Shown here: piece after piece, positions 30,305 to 40,761 of the stretch
Position numbering within the stretch: position 1 is the stretch's first letter
Layout of the letters: every line of letters begins with the position of its first letter
Source of the DNA: Saccharomycopsis crataegensis
Lineage: Eukaryota > Ascomycota > Saccharomycetes > Ascoideales > Saccharomycopsidaceae
Assembly: GCF_037102585.1 (NCBI RefSeq)
Contig: NW_027043837.1
Location: 608,501-672,500, forward strand
DNA length: 64,000 nt
Reading direction: 5' to 3'
Position numbers and translations under genes: made by a program
Notes under the pieces: model-generated
Databases searched by the model: none
The model's input: the letters and a program-made list of their open reading frames with translations, nothing else
Told to the model about the DNA's origin: nothing

Positions 30305-32896
30305 TCAATTAATAAGTTCCACATCTCCACCAACCATATTCACAAAGAAGTTCAAATACTCTTTAGTATTACCATCCAAATTCTTCAATTTTCCACTCAA
30401 TTCATGATGAACCAAACTGTCCTTCAACCCTAAACTGAAATTGATCACCAAAATGCACAACAAGCTTCCGGCCACAATAATTGGCCCCCAAATATTGTCC
30501 AAATGTTCTCCACTACGATCAGTGATGATTCTCAATCTTTTCTTGTAAATGTGGTACCCCCATCCCAAGATGAAAAGGGTAACGAGGAAATAAATTCCAG
30601 AAATCCATCTTTGCAACTCTGGGAAATTAGATTTCTTGGTAGAATTTTGAATGGTGGTGGCAAAAAGGAAAAGAATCACTGACGTGTGAAGCCATCTGAT
30701 AAAAGTACGCTCATTAGCCAACCATACTTTAGCCTCGACTTTATTTGGACCAGCATTCTTAATGAAATTCTTTGGCTCTTTGACTCCTGGAGGTAATTCA
30801 ACTTCTTCATCTTCAGATTCAGCATCTTGGAACTTCGAATGAATGACTGTTGGTTGACGAGGGAAATTATGGAAAGTTGAGCCGTTGGTAATGACTGTTC
30901 TTGGTTGCTGTGGCATGAATTCATCTTCATCATCAAATCCAAACTCCTCAGAATTGGAGGTGCTGGCAAGATAATCATCATCCTCATTATCAGAAGAGTC
31001 ATAGTCTTCCAAATTGGCCTTCATGTTGGTCTTTTCCATCAATAATTTGCTCACCATTTGTCTTTTACTTTCTCTGGCGCTATCAGTGGCAGCCAATTTT
31101 GGTGAAGACAATGTAGACACTTTATTGATTAAAGACACCGATTTCTTGCGCTCCTTCATTTGCTTAAGTTCTTCATCATAAGCGTCCTTTGGATCTTTTC
31201 TGATATCTTTTTCCAACTCTGGCAACCAGAATGGTAAAATATCCAATTTATCATCTTCAGTGTGTAAAGAGGCAATCCCTTGAATGAATTTAGAAAAGTT
31301 CGGCACTTCTTTCACCAAATGCGACGAAGTCAACTCCTCAATCCATTTACCTGATTTTTTGCTGAAGGATAACTTGATCTTTTGGTGTTCGGTACTGGTC
31401 CCCACGCCACTGGAAGTTACTGGGTTGGCACTTGTGGCCCCAACATCTTGGACGGTGATTTCCATCACTGAATATGGAAATTTCACAAACTCACCTTTTC
31501 TCAATAAGCTATAAGGATTGTCGATTTTCGAATCGATATCGGTTCTGTGCCACCTTTGAGGATCTCTGATTGGTCTTGATTTATCAAAAGAGTCTTCTCT
31601 AATAAAGAGAATGTCACTATCAATAATGATTCTCACCCTATCATCACCAGGGATCTGGAAAGCGGTTCTGGTATATATACATCTGAGGGTAGGCTCCAAG
31701 TCATTTTCAATGACAAATTTGCGTAAAGTGGTTAATTTCTCAATTTGGGAATTATCATCGCTTCTCTTTCTGATTTTTTTCAATATTTTATTGAAAGCAG
31801 TTTGGTCATTGGCGTCAATGACTAAACTTTCAATGTATTTCTCCTTCAACTTGATGGAAACCAACTTTTCAACTTCGTCATTATTATGAGCAGGTTCCGT
31901 GTCGGTGCTGTCGTGGAAAAGTTTTTTTTCTAAAAAGATTTCTGGCTTTTCAATCAACTTACCAGACCATCTCAATCTCAAAGTTGGACTGTTGTTATTT
32001 TTCAATAACTTCGCATTGTATAAATCAAAATTGCTATTGTCAAAGTATAAGCTGGTAATGATCGAGTCATTTTCATCATTGGAGTAGTCTGAGCCTGAAT
32101 TATTATTATAAATTAACACCGGCAAGTGTCTCAAGATTTTTGTTTTCACTTCCATCAAGTTATCAGGATGAATCCAAAATTTGAATGACTTGAAACATTT
32201 TGAGTCATCCAAGTTAGCGGTACTGACGGCCTTATTGGAACTGACAGAATTCAACGTCATGGAGTTGTTGAAGCTTGAAGAGCTGATTTTCGATTGGAAG
32301 TTTTCTCTCAAAAAGTTGTAGAGAACAGAGATTCTGTATAATAATGGAGAATAATCTTCGGAATGGAAAGGCAATTCGTTAAGTCTGACATTCAACAATG
32401 GCTTAACTGTGTATTCTGGGTGCAACCTATCATGCTTTTTCACAATCTTGATAAACCCGGTGAAATTCAATCTAGAAAAATGGTCCAACTCCTGAGCCAA
32501 ATTAAGGGTCTCTTCAAGACTGTCTTGGAAGGATTTGTAGTCAAAGTTGGACAAGAAAAGTTGGTTTTGTTCGTTGGTAACTGAGGTAGATGCGTCCGGT
32601 AAGACAACATTGCTGTCAATGATGTTTTCCAAAGCGGTGATTTTAGAATCAATTCTTGAATATTCTGCTGATTGGAAAGAGTACACTTTTTCTAATTCCA
32701 AGTCCAATTGGTGAACAAAGTCGCTTTCATTTTTTTCTGTCCATTTTTTGTTGTGGTTGTGTGACGCATTGTCAGATGGTGCTGCTGGTTGATAAACCAC
32801 ATTTTCCTTCAATAACTTTTTTAGTTTTTCGTAGTCGATGTATTGCGGTTTCCAAGGAGAATATGCCTCTTTTTGAAGCTTCACGGAAAAGAGCAT
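30305..32896 (-). CDS. Vacuolar transporter chaperone subunit, Vtc2/Vtc3-type
   Basis: 863 residues. The SPX domain (~1-185) starts MLFSVKLQKEAYSPWKPQYIDYEKLKKLL and contains the inositol-pyrophosphate-binding KIVKKHDR helix. The central triphosphate-tunnel domain (~235-560) has TLRLRWSGK and IFLEKKLFHD. An acidic linker (~625-700) leads to three membrane segments (RWLHTSVILFLFATT, WISGIYFLVTLFILGWGYHIYKKRL, GPIIVAGSLLCILVINFSLG). VTC makes polyphosphate and moves it into the vacuole. The length matches Vtc2/Vtc3 (~830) rather than Vtc4 (721), so this is probably an accessory subunit; Vtc2 and Vtc3 cannot be separated here. CACGTG lies 283 bp upstream. Confidence 0.93.
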   Translation of the reverse strand: MLFSVKLQKEAYSPWKPQYIDYEKLKKLLKENVVYQPAAPSDNASHNHNKKWTEKNESDFVHQLDLELEKVYSFQSAEYSRIDSKITALENIIDSNVVLPDASTSVTNEQNQLFLSNFDYKSFQDSLEETLNLAQELDHFSRLNFTGFIKIVKKHDRLHPEYTVKPLLNVRLNELPFHSEDYSPLLYRISVLYNFLRENFQSKISSSSFNNSMTLNSVSSNKAVSTANLDDSKCFKSFKFWIHPDNLMEVKTKILRHLPVLIYNNNSGSDYSNDENDSIITSLYFDNSNFDLYNAKLLKNNNSPTLRLRWSGKLIEKPEIFLEKKLFHDSTDTEPAHNNDEVEKLVSIKLKEKYIESLVIDANDQTAFNKILKKIRKRSDDNSQIEKLTTLRKFVIENDLEPTLRCIYTRTAFQIPGDDRVRIIIDSDILFIREDSFDKSRPIRDPQRWHRTDIDSKIDNPYSLLRKGEFVKFPYSVMEITVQDVGATSANPVTSSGVGTSTEHQKIKLSFSKKSGKWIEELTSSHLVKEVPNFSKFIQGIASLHTEDDKLDILPFWLPELEKDIRKDPKDAYDEELKQMKERKKSVSLINKVSTLSSPKLAATDSARESKRQMVSKLLMEKTNMKANLEDYDSSDNEDDDYLASTSNSEEFGFDDEDEFMPQQPRTVITNGSTFHNFPRQPTVIHSKFQDAESEDEEVELPPGVKEPKNFIKNAGPNKVEAKVWLANERTFIRWLHTSVILFLFATTIQNSTKKSNFPELQRWISGIYFLVTLFILGWGYHIYKKRLRIITDRSGEHLDNIWGPIIVAGSLLCILVINFSLGLKDSLVHHELSGKLKNLDGNTKEYLNFFVNMVGGDVELIN

Positions 32897-33449
32897 ATTC
32901 TTTGTTATTTGTTTGGTTGTTTGTTTCTTAAGTGGACAAGAAGAATTGGGGAATTGGAAAAATTTCTGTGGACGAAGATAGATAGATGACTAGCGAGAAT
33001 GGCTGGTAATTTATGGGTTAACCCACCCATGCAACCCTAACAAGGGCACCATCGCTGCCATTTTTGGGGAAAAACGTTTATCGGGGGGGGGGTAGGGGCC
33101 CTTCCCCTCTTCTTCTCCGGGTAATAGTCACCAGCCACCCCCGATGGCCCGCCGCAGCGGTACACTGTCTCTTTCCGGCACGTGACCGGGACGGGGATTT
33201 TTGCTGGGTGAAGTGTGGTGAGTGGGAATATCAGATGTCAAATGCCGTCCGTTAGCATTGGTGAGAGAGAGAGAGGAGAGGATCTTTAATACCATCACTC
33301 CTAAGACATTATCTTCACAAAATATGGAACTCTTAATGAGACAGCACCATCCAAACACACCCAGACACACATAATTTTGACCTACATCACAAAAAGATAC
33401 CCTCCTCCTCCTCCTCCTCCTTCACAGAGTATTTCCTGAATTTCCCATC
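32897..33449. promoter_or_regulatory. Divergent promoter, VTC gene / kinase gene
   Basis: CACGTG at 33179-33184 (context GGCACGTGACC) lies between the two starts. VTC genes of S. cerevisiae are Pho4 targets through CACGTG, though the flank here, GAC, is nearer the Cbf1 form. A run of nine G near 33084-33092, a (GA)n tract near 33262 and a CTC-repeat leader at 33401-33420 are also present. No gene. Confidence 0.55.
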
Positions 33450-33748
33450 ATGAGAAACCCGTTTTCAAAGAAACCTAAGAACCTCTATAACAATGATAAT
33501 AATAATAATACCGAGATCACCAAGGAATCAGCAAATATAGATCCCTTGACCACAATCAAGAAAACTTCCTCTCCCAGCAGAAGATCGCTGGGTTTACAAA
33601 CAAATTTCACGAGCCCCATTAACGGTCCTCCTCCTTCACAAACCTCTCCCACATCCACTAAACCCCCCAACAAACTTCCGAGGCCGATCCCATTACCAAA
33701 AATCGAACCAATTAATGATGGACTGAATCATAATTCATTCTCATCCAC

Positions 33749-33800
<52 letters not shown>

Positions 33801-35330
33801 TCCTTCTCTTATGTGAGCAACTTCAACACAATGTCAAGGAGAGGTACTTTTAGTTCAACCTATTCATACTCCAGCACAAAGAGCAAGAATATCCACACTG
33901 CTCATGGTTTTGATGGCTCAGTTATGGCAAATAAATCTATGGCAAGTATCGCAAATCCCTCTAGTAGATTGGAACGATCATCGACTATCAACTACGATAT
34001 TTTTAAGCTCGGAGACCCCATAGATACAATGTTTGAAAATTGTTCAGCTTTGGATGTGTGCCTAATGGAAAACCATGAGGAAAGTGCTACTTTATCAAAC
34101 AATAAGGGCAAACAAAAAATAAAAAACTATACTGAGGAATGCTGCATACAAGAAGATTGTGTAACCAATGCAGATAACCAACTCGACAACAAAAATGTCT
34201 TCATTCCAGAAATCATAAAAAATTGCAATATTCTCCACGCTGGGTTCGGTGGTTGGGTCGTGCTTAAGCAATTGAAGCCTAAATACGATCCCAATAATCA
34301 ACTAGTGGTCATTAAGACCTTCAAGAAGCCTGACGCTCAAAATAAAGCCGATGCCAATCCTCTATATGATTTCATTTGTCAGAATGAGTACGAAAACATG
34401 GTTCATTTGAAAAACCGTAACATTATCCCGGTATATAATCTTTGCAAAGATATCTTGGATTCCGACAGGTATTATTGGTCGTTGGCGCTACCATTTTATA
34501 AATATGGGGATTTATTTTCGATTCTTGTAAAATGTGATAAACAAAAAGTTAAATTTCCTGGAAATTTGAAGGAAAACTTATTCAAGCAAATGGTATCGGC
34601 AATCAAATTTATTCATGGGAAAAATATCGTTCATTGTGATATTAAACTAGATAATTTTTTGATCGATGATGGATTTACCATCAAGTTGACAGATTTTGGC
34701 ATGAGTATCAATTTGAACAAATATCAATCGTTATCAACATTAGAAGACAAGATTTGTTTTATGAAAAACATTGATTTACCGAAAATTGGCACCAAGAGTT
34801 ATCGACCCCCAGAGGTGTTCTTTAGTGATAAGAAATCACATCAACTTGAAGAATTCCGACATCAGGCATTTGATCCCTCCAATACATCCCATGACCAATG
34901 TGTTAAATGTTATGAAGCAATTTTTCAAAATATTAAAAAGCTTGATATTTGGGCTCTCGGTATTTGCTACTTGATTCTAACTTTGAGCCTTTTTAAACCC
35001 TGGGATTTTGCTGATCGGTCCACGGATAAGGTGTTTGCGAAATATTTTGTGATTTACAAACAAAGTGATTTTTTAACTAAAGGGTTGCCTACTAATAATA
35101 ACCAAGAAACCAATAAGAAACTCGAGAATTTAATTGCTAATAATTTAGAACTGTTGAATTTTGTCAAGAAGTTATTATTCGACTCGCGAGGGGTAATTCT
35201 AAAGATGCTCAGCGTGGAAAATGACCAAAGGATTTCGATTGATGAAATTAGTGAGTCTAATTGGATCACCAATATAAATTTCTGCTCTACCAATGAGTTT
35301 TCACTGGTGTTTGATGAGATTTTCAAATGA
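33450..35330 (+). CDS. Ser/Thr protein kinase with atypical HCD catalytic loop
   Basis: 626 residues. The first ~250 are disordered, with a long Asn run at ~102-117. The kinase domain fills the C-terminal ~360 residues. The glycine loop is degenerate (HAGFGGWVVLKQL), the VVIKTFKK Lys is at ~289, and the catalytic loop is VHCDIKLDNFL near 393-403, so Cys replaces the usual Arg of HRD. DFG is at 415-417 and the APE position reads RPPEV. Lys, Asp, Asn and DFG are all kept, so activity is likely; the missing HRD Arg suggests no activation-loop phosphorylation is needed. The wider layout recalls fungal Npr1/Hal5-like kinases, but I cannot place it. Its own start is divergent from the VTC gene. Confidence 0.85.
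33750..33800 (+). repeat. (AAT)n run encoding poly-Asn
   Basis: About 16-17 consecutive AAT codons in the disordered N-terminus of the kinase. Confidence 0.95.
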
Positions 35331-36225
35331 TTGAAGTGTTTACAGGATTAGTTATTCAGTATTTTTAGGAATACTTTGGATTATTGTACTCTACGCCATG
35401 CGTTTTCGAAAGATCAATCTATTATCTTAATATTCTGTGATTTTATATAAATTTACTTTCATTATAATTTAATGTGTTTATGACTATTTTTTTTTTCCAC
35501 CTTGAGCTATTATTATGTCGACTACGTAATCAGAAAGAGTTGATGAGTAACAAGGAAAGAAATCATCGGCCTTCGGTGGGTCATGCATGTGCAAATTCAT
35601 AAGCAACTTTGGGCTGACTAATCTGCATAACCACAATTATTGTGACACATAGACAGCAGCTAACCTTTCTTCTATTTTGTTTTTATCTTCATTGTGACGA
35701 TTTGCCATAGTTATTATCATTATTATATATTTCATCAGAGCGGTATACTACTAAAAAAGGGTTATATGCGCCAACTTGTGAAGCTGTTAAATCGCTGGCC
35801 CATCCTGCCACAACAGAAATGACAAGTTGCCTCCCGCCGTCGGAGATACCCGGAATTCCAGAATTTTCCAGAATTTTTCACTGCAAAATCTGAGACAGAA
35901 TCTCACGTGCGGTGGAGTCACCCTCACCTCCTCACCCACCGCTAATCATTGAAAACGGAAGATCATCGCATTACTCATTTCTTTATCTACACATATATAC
36001 TTCTCCTCATCCGTTATCTATTGCAAAAAACAAATCTGTCCCAGTCCCAATCCATCAAATCTCTCCCCCTCTCATTCTTGTGCCTCCGTTTTTCTCTACT
36101 TTTTTTTTTTTTGTTATTCGTTTGGTTTTTCCTTTTTATTCTTCATTCACCTTCTTTATCTCCGGAACAGCTCAGATCCCGTTATCGGTTGACCCCCGAC
36201 CCCCCTAGATTTTTGCCAATTCGTA
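35331..36225. promoter_or_regulatory. Long promoter of the Ksp1-like kinase
   Basis: 895 bp without a gene. It holds a perfect four-unit heat-shock element at 35856-35873 (listed separately), CACGTG at 35904-35909 in TCACGTGC, and a C/T-rich leader at ~36050-36215. Two overlapping plus-strand frames in the leader are pyrimidine-tract artefacts. Confidence 0.6.
35856..35873 (+). promoter_or_regulatory. Perfect heat-shock element (four alternating units)
   Basis: The sequence reads TTCCAGAATTTTCCAGAA, i.e. TTC-nn-GAA-nn-TTC-nn-GAA without mismatch. This is the Hsf1-binding array with four inverted 5-bp units. It lies 353 bp before the ATG at 36226, a normal distance for a yeast UAS. Confidence 0.75.
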
Positions 36226-37770
36226 ATGTCTTTGAGTTACAATTCCTACAATAACAAGTCCATATTACTTGGTGGCCGTTATGAAAAGGTCAAGGATCTT
36301 CAATCTGGCACCTTTGGCCAAGTGTCTTTGGCAAATGATGTGTTGTCGGATACAAGAGTGGCAATCAAATCTATGAAGAAATGTACACCTGAAGTCGATG
36401 CTATGGCCCACCATGAAGTTTCAATGTTGAATAAATTGAAAGGAATAGAAGAAGTCTGTCAATTGCTTGATCATTTTGAATCTGATGATTATCATTTCTT
36501 GGTGTTTGAATATTGTGAATTTGGAGATTTGCATGAATTTCTCCATGATGAAGAAAACTTTGAAGTTCAAAAACCTTTTGACAATTCATTTGTCTTCAAA
36601 CAATTTGCCATTGATTTAATCAATGCTGTTAAGCATTGTCACGAAAACGGTATTTATCATCGTGATATCAAACCAGAGAATATTCTTGTCACAAGAGATT
36701 TGAAGTTCAAATTGGCGGATTTCGGATTGTCTTCGACCTCAAGATATTGCAATGAATCCAATGTCGGTACCGATAAATATATGGCGCCAGAATGTGTTTT
36801 TGAAGATAAAACAAATACCACCTATTATGATTGTTTGTTTTCTGATTACTGGTCGCTTGGGGTCTCGTTGATGTACACTTTATTTGGCTACGCTCCTTTC
36901 AAAAAATGTGTCGATGATGACCAATGGTTCAGGAAATACCTCAATGGTTCCCATGACTCTTTGCAGGATAGCTCTTCCGTCAATGTATTTTACGATATTT
37001 ACCCAAACTTATCAACCACTGGTTTTGATTGCTTTGTTGATACTTTGTTGCAATTTGTCCCTGAAAAAAGAAGTTTGGATGATTGCTTGCAAATGTTGGT
37101 TAATGATGAAGACACTGTGCAAGTGTTCACTGTTGATGAAGAGTTGGAAATTGAACAATTTAATAACAACAGCTTCAGTCAATCCAGTGATGATGTCCCA
37201 TTCTTAGATGAAAAATTAATGATTTCGTCCAGTATCGTTAATAACGACGGTGTTAATGATAACGATATGTTCAATGAAGAATTTGAAATTCTTGAAATTG
37301 AAAGTCAAGACTTCTCTTCAGCAGATGATAGTTCTCCACAAAGCATGTTTGAAGTGCACGGTAATGACAGCAAGTTCTCTATTCCACCATCTCTCATTGA
37401 TTCTACTGTCACTTCGGCGGCTCCAATCAAGACTTTTGACAAGAAATCTACTGATGATAAGAACTTTTTACAAACCTCCTCGGCCCTCACCCAAGGCCTT
37501 TCATGGTACGATTTCGATGATTTAGATTGCTCAGAATTGGTCAATTCATTCACCAATGATTTGAATATCTCATCCACTACAACTACTACTCCACTTAACG
37601 GGGCCGAAACCCCTAGAAACAGCACGAACCAACCACCTGTGAAGACAATCAATTCAATTTACCAATCCAAGTTAACTTCAATAGTTGCTAATAACCATGC
37701 AAATTTCAATGCCAACCAACCAACTACAAGTTCTCACCAAGTTGCTAGTATTGATGACTCCTGGTGGTGA
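36226..37770 (+). CDS. Ksp1/Ran1-family Ser/Thr protein kinase
   Basis: 514 residues. The kinase domain covers ~19-300: GGRYEKVKDLQSGTFGQVSLA (glycine loop as SGTFGQV), VAIKSMKK, FLVFEYCEFGDLHEFL hinge, YHRDIKPENIL with HRD at 145-147, DFG at 165-167, YMAPE, and DYWSLGVSLMYTLFGYAPF. The start and HRDIKPEN region resemble fungal Ksp1/Ran1 kinases, which act in TORC1/PKA-linked nutrient and filamentation signalling. The C-terminal ~210 residues are acidic and Ser/Asn-rich without a domain, ending SIDDSWW. All catalytic residues are present. The family is reasonably sure; strict orthology to Ksp1 (1029 residues in S. cerevisiae) is not. Confidence 0.88.
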   Translation: MSLSYNSYNNKSILLGGRYEKVKDLQSGTFGQVSLANDVLSDTRVAIKSMKKCTPEVDAMAHHEVSMLNKLKGIEEVCQLLDHFESDDYHFLVFEYCEFGDLHEFLHDEENFEVQKPFDNSFVFKQFAIDLINAVKHCHENGIYHRDIKPENILVTRDLKFKLADFGLSSTSRYCNESNVGTDKYMAPECVFEDKTNTTYYDCLFSDYWSLGVSLMYTLFGYAPFKKCVDDDQWFRKYLNGSHDSLQDSSSVNVFYDIYPNLSTTGFDCFVDTLLQFVPEKRSLDDCLQMLVNDEDTVQVFTVDEELEIEQFNNNSFSQSSDDVPFLDEKLMISSSIVNNDGVNDNDMFNEEFEILEIESQDFSSADDSSPQSMFEVHGNDSKFSIPPSLIDSTVTSAAPIKTFDKKSTDDKNFLQTSSALTQGLSWYDFDDLDCSELVNSFTNDLNISSTTTTTPLNGAETPRNSTNQPPVKTINSIYQSKLTSIVANNHANFNANQPTTSSHQVASIDDSWW

Positions 37771-38072
37771 GTTCATTTCATTTCTACTATTTTCTCGATC
37801 ATTTTCTTTTTTTTTTTCTATTCTTTTCACTTTCTTGTTACTCTGGTCTTACCTAATGGTCAATCACTAGTGATTGATACAATAGTGATTGATACAATAG
37901 TGACTTTAATGGTTATTGCATGTGTTGTTTTTTTGCGTGCTATTGGTTTGTTTTTTGATTTTTTGTGTACTTTTTTTTTTAGGGGGGTGCTTATGATTGT
38001 GTTTTTGCCTATGATGACTCTCATGCTGATTTCTTGTTGTACTTGATTTGCCTGATTTTAATATTTGAATTT

Positions 38073-38074
<2 letters not shown>

Positions 38075-38149
<75 letters not shown>
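38075..38149. repeat. Poly(dT) tract, 75 nt
   Basis: Seventy-five consecutive T bases, then T-runs broken by single A bases until about 38182. The exact length in the genome is uncertain, as sequencing and assembly of such runs is error-prone. Confidence 0.9.
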
Positions 38150-38151
<2 letters not shown>

Positions 38152-38197
38152 TTTTTTTTATTTTATTTTATTTTTTTTTTTTCTTTTTCATTATCAC

Positions 38198-38250
38198 GGT
38201 TATAAAGAAAGAAAAATAGATATATTAGGTTATAAAGAAAGAAAAATAGA
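38198..38250. repeat. 30-bp tandem duplication
   Basis: The 23-bp block starting GGTTATAAAGAAAGAAAAAT occurs at 38198 and again at 38228, period 30. Confidence 0.9.
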
Positions 38251-38687
38251 GATATTTTTTTTCTTCTTGAACTTTCTTATTATTATCATCCATGATAATC
38301 TCATGTAAGATGGACCACTCTGTATTCTGTTTTGCAAGAGTAATCGTTGATAAGCATGAAATTTTCAATTTTTTGATATTCAGGGAGAGAGAGAGAGAGA
38401 GAGAGATGTAATTATAAAATAGGTCTCCCGGCTAAAAATAATTCACGAATTTTATGTTACGGTAGTAAAAGAGCAACAATGCATTTCATTAAACGGAGTC
38501 TAATTGTGACATAGTCAATATAACAAGCCAGAAAATAGAGGATCCCAAGAAATCAGGAAAAGTAAAACAATAATAATAACAACAGTAGCAAACAATAGTA
38601 AAAAACAAAAACATCAATAACAATAACGATAATAATAATAACAATAATAATAATGATAATAGTTTAAAAAAAAACTGGATACTTTAT

Positions 38688-40193
38688 TCAATTATCACTA
38701 GCAAAACTTGCATTGCCTGAGATCCCTAGCTCACTCATCTTGGCAAGTAATTCCTGCTCTCTCAATTTCAATTCCAATGCCTTCTTCTCCAAAGCTTCCT
38801 CCTTCAATTTCATTTCTTTTGCGGATTTGGCCTCCAATTCCGCCAATTTTTGTTTACGTTGTTGGATTTGTTCTTGTTTCAACGCGTAAGGAACGGTTTC
38901 AGAGAGCAATCTTAATTGTGATCTGTTCTTTGAATCAATAGATTTCTGGGATGAAATGGTTTCTTGAGCAAATGAGGAGATTGAAGGTTGACTATTTAAT
39001 TGTGCGCTATCCAAAATATTGGCAAAATCCTTTTCATTCTGTTCTTCAAGTATCATCGAATCCTTGATGTTTGCCAACGCGTTAAGATTAGATAACGATG
39101 GAGGTTCAGGAATGTAAGAGTCTCTAGATCCCAAGAATTCTTTCTTTTTAGTCTCAGGTGTAGTCTCGTCATTGATGCCATTGACGGCTCTTAACTTTTC
39201 AGTTCTATAGTTTTCATAAAGATAATCGTGGGTTAAATCTTTCAAATCTTGCAAGTGAGTACTAAGTAAAACATTTTTCAAAAGCTTGAAATCAGAATAC
39301 TCTGGATTATGAATATCTATGAATCCCCAAGGATACTGTCTACCTTTGATCAGTTTCCCATCAATTTCTATTTCATCTTCGGATGAAATAATCGCGAATG
39401 GTTGAATCGATTGCAAGTACTTGTTTTCACTCAAAATATTTTCTTCCTCATCTGACATCTCGTCTTCTTCCGGAATAGCTTCTTCATCATCATCGTAGGT
39501 GAATTGGAAAACTGGTACGTTGAATTTTTCAATATCATATAAGATGTTTCGCTTAAAATCAGCCAATTCCTCTTTAGTAAAACTATCGGCTCTGCCAATC
39601 ACTGGAATAATATTGACATATTTCGATAGCTTCTTGATAATTTCGACATCTAGTTCTCTTAACCCGTGGCCGGTAGGGGTGATGAAATAAAGACAAGCAT
39701 GAACTCTGGTATCTTTGAATTTTGGATTTCTTTTGAACTTGGTTTCTTCAGCTAACACTATGTCAAACTGTTGTTTTAAATAATTGATGATCTCTTCAAA
39801 GCACACTTCATTATCAATATTATCTCCAAAACCCGGGGTATTAATGACGTTCAAAAAAATCCTGGAATAATCACCTTTGTTCAAAATTTCCACTTCTGAT
39901 TCGGTAATGGCAATTCCAGGTTCTTGATCGGCTAAGGCTGGATTGAAATCTCTTTGGAAAACTGCGGCATTTATGGTAGAAGAATCATCAATTGTGCTGA
40001 AAGACGCAATCTTTGGTTCATCGATGGTAGTACCAATAGGTTCGTATTTGTGTGGGACAATCTTGGTGTCCAATAATGTATTCACAAATGTTGATTTCCC
40101 AATACCTGACTGTCCCACCACCATGATGGTGAATTTCACCCCACGTCTGGTATCTTTTTTACGACGTAAAGCAGAAGAAGATAGAAAATTCAT
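38688..40193 (-). CDS. SHS1: Septin Shs1/Sep7
   Basis: 501 residues. The GTPase domain has P-loop GQSGIGKST (residues ~28-36), a TPGFGDN switch (DxxG replaced by TPGFG as in septins), and the G4-like GRAD in IGRADSFTKEEL. The blocks KIVPHKYEP, FDIVLAEETKFKRNPKFKDTR, PTGHGLRELDVE and LSETVPYALKQEQI match Shs1 rather than Cdc11. An acidic DDDDEEAIPEEDE insert is followed by the septin-unique element and a C-terminal coiled coil (~425-490). Shs1 caps septin octamers at the bud neck and favours ring formation. The P-loop is intact, while S. cerevisiae Shs1 has a divergent GPAGTGKT. Confidence 0.94.
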   Translation of the reverse strand: MNFLSSSALRRKKDTRRGVKFTIMVVGQSGIGKSTFVNTLLDTKIVPHKYEPIGTTIDEPKIASFSTIDDSSTINAAVFQRDFNPALADQEPGIAITESEVEILNKGDYSRIFLNVINTPGFGDNIDNEVCFEEIINYLKQQFDIVLAEETKFKRNPKFKDTRVHACLYFITPTGHGLRELDVEIIKKLSKYVNIIPVIGRADSFTKEELADFKRNILYDIEKFNVPVFQFTYDDDEEAIPEEDEMSDEEENILSENKYLQSIQPFAIISSEDEIEIDGKLIKGRQYPWGFIDIHNPEYSDFKLLKNVLLSTHLQDLKDLTHDYLYENYRTEKLRAVNGINDETTPETKKKEFLGSRDSYIPEPPSLSNLNALANIKDSMILEEQNEKDFANILDSAQLNSQPSISSFAQETISSQKSIDSKNRSQLRLLSETVPYALKQEQIQQRKQKLAELEAKSAKEMKLKEEALEKKALELKLREQELLAKMSELGISGNASFASDN

Positions 40194-40761
40194 GACTGGC
40201 GAGAATAAGAATATTGAAATTAATCACTTCTGTTTCCTGATACTGGGTGCAAAAGTTGGAAGCGAAATCAATTGTGCAATGTTTGGTAAACGTGTAAATT
40301 TAACAAAAATTCCGACCTGAGAAAAACGTGAGAGTTGCCGACCTTTGCATTAATGCAATAGCAAGTGATTTTATGCAGAAATCACGGGGTGCAATTCTTT
40401 GAAATTTCAAGGAGCAGGGTAAATCGCTGCAAATTGCTTATCAACACCACCACCTTTTGGTCAGTTCACAGTAACCACCGGTAATTTCTACTGATCATAT
40501 TTAAATTATAAGCCCGTAAAATGAACCAAATAAGTGGCTAAATGGGTCTTTCCTTCCTATTACTTGGAAAAGTGTACAAACTTGATGTAGATTCCTCAGT
40601 TGCGTCATTCTCTGGTTATATGCCCCGCAACATGGCCTCCTTTCAAAAATATTTGTAGGCGTAGGTATACAACTGCCCCGATATCCCTTTTTCGAAGTGT
40701 GTCTTGATGGATATTCTGATGGCCGTTATTCATATCTAGTATCAATTGCCACTTCCATAAG
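40194..40761. promoter_or_regulatory. Divergent promoter, SHS1 / MNL2
   Basis: 568 bp with moderately mixed composition and no gene. I see no clear named element; a short ACCACCGGTAA stretch near 40473-40483 is the only GC-rich spot. Confidence 0.45.

Larger units (their letters stand above)
37771..38687. other. Intergenic between convergent kinase and SHS1 genes, repeat-rich
   Basis: 917 bp, no gene. It contains two copies of a 15-bp unit AGTGATTGATACAAT (~37869-37898), a T75 tract at 38075-38149 followed by further T-rich sequence to 38182, a 30-bp tandem duplication at 38198-38250, a (GA)n run at ~38385-38406, and an AAT/AAC-rich stretch before the SHS1 stop. The 61-residue poly-Phe frame at 38034-38219 is the T tract and not a gene. 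Confidence 0.6.

Noticed and set aside
35912-36254. Two overlapping Pro/Phe-rich frames before the Ksp1-like kinase
   Set aside because: They lie in the pyrimidine-rich 5' leader of the kinase gene and one overlaps its start.
38034-38219. Poly-Phe frame
   Set aside because: It is the T75 tract.
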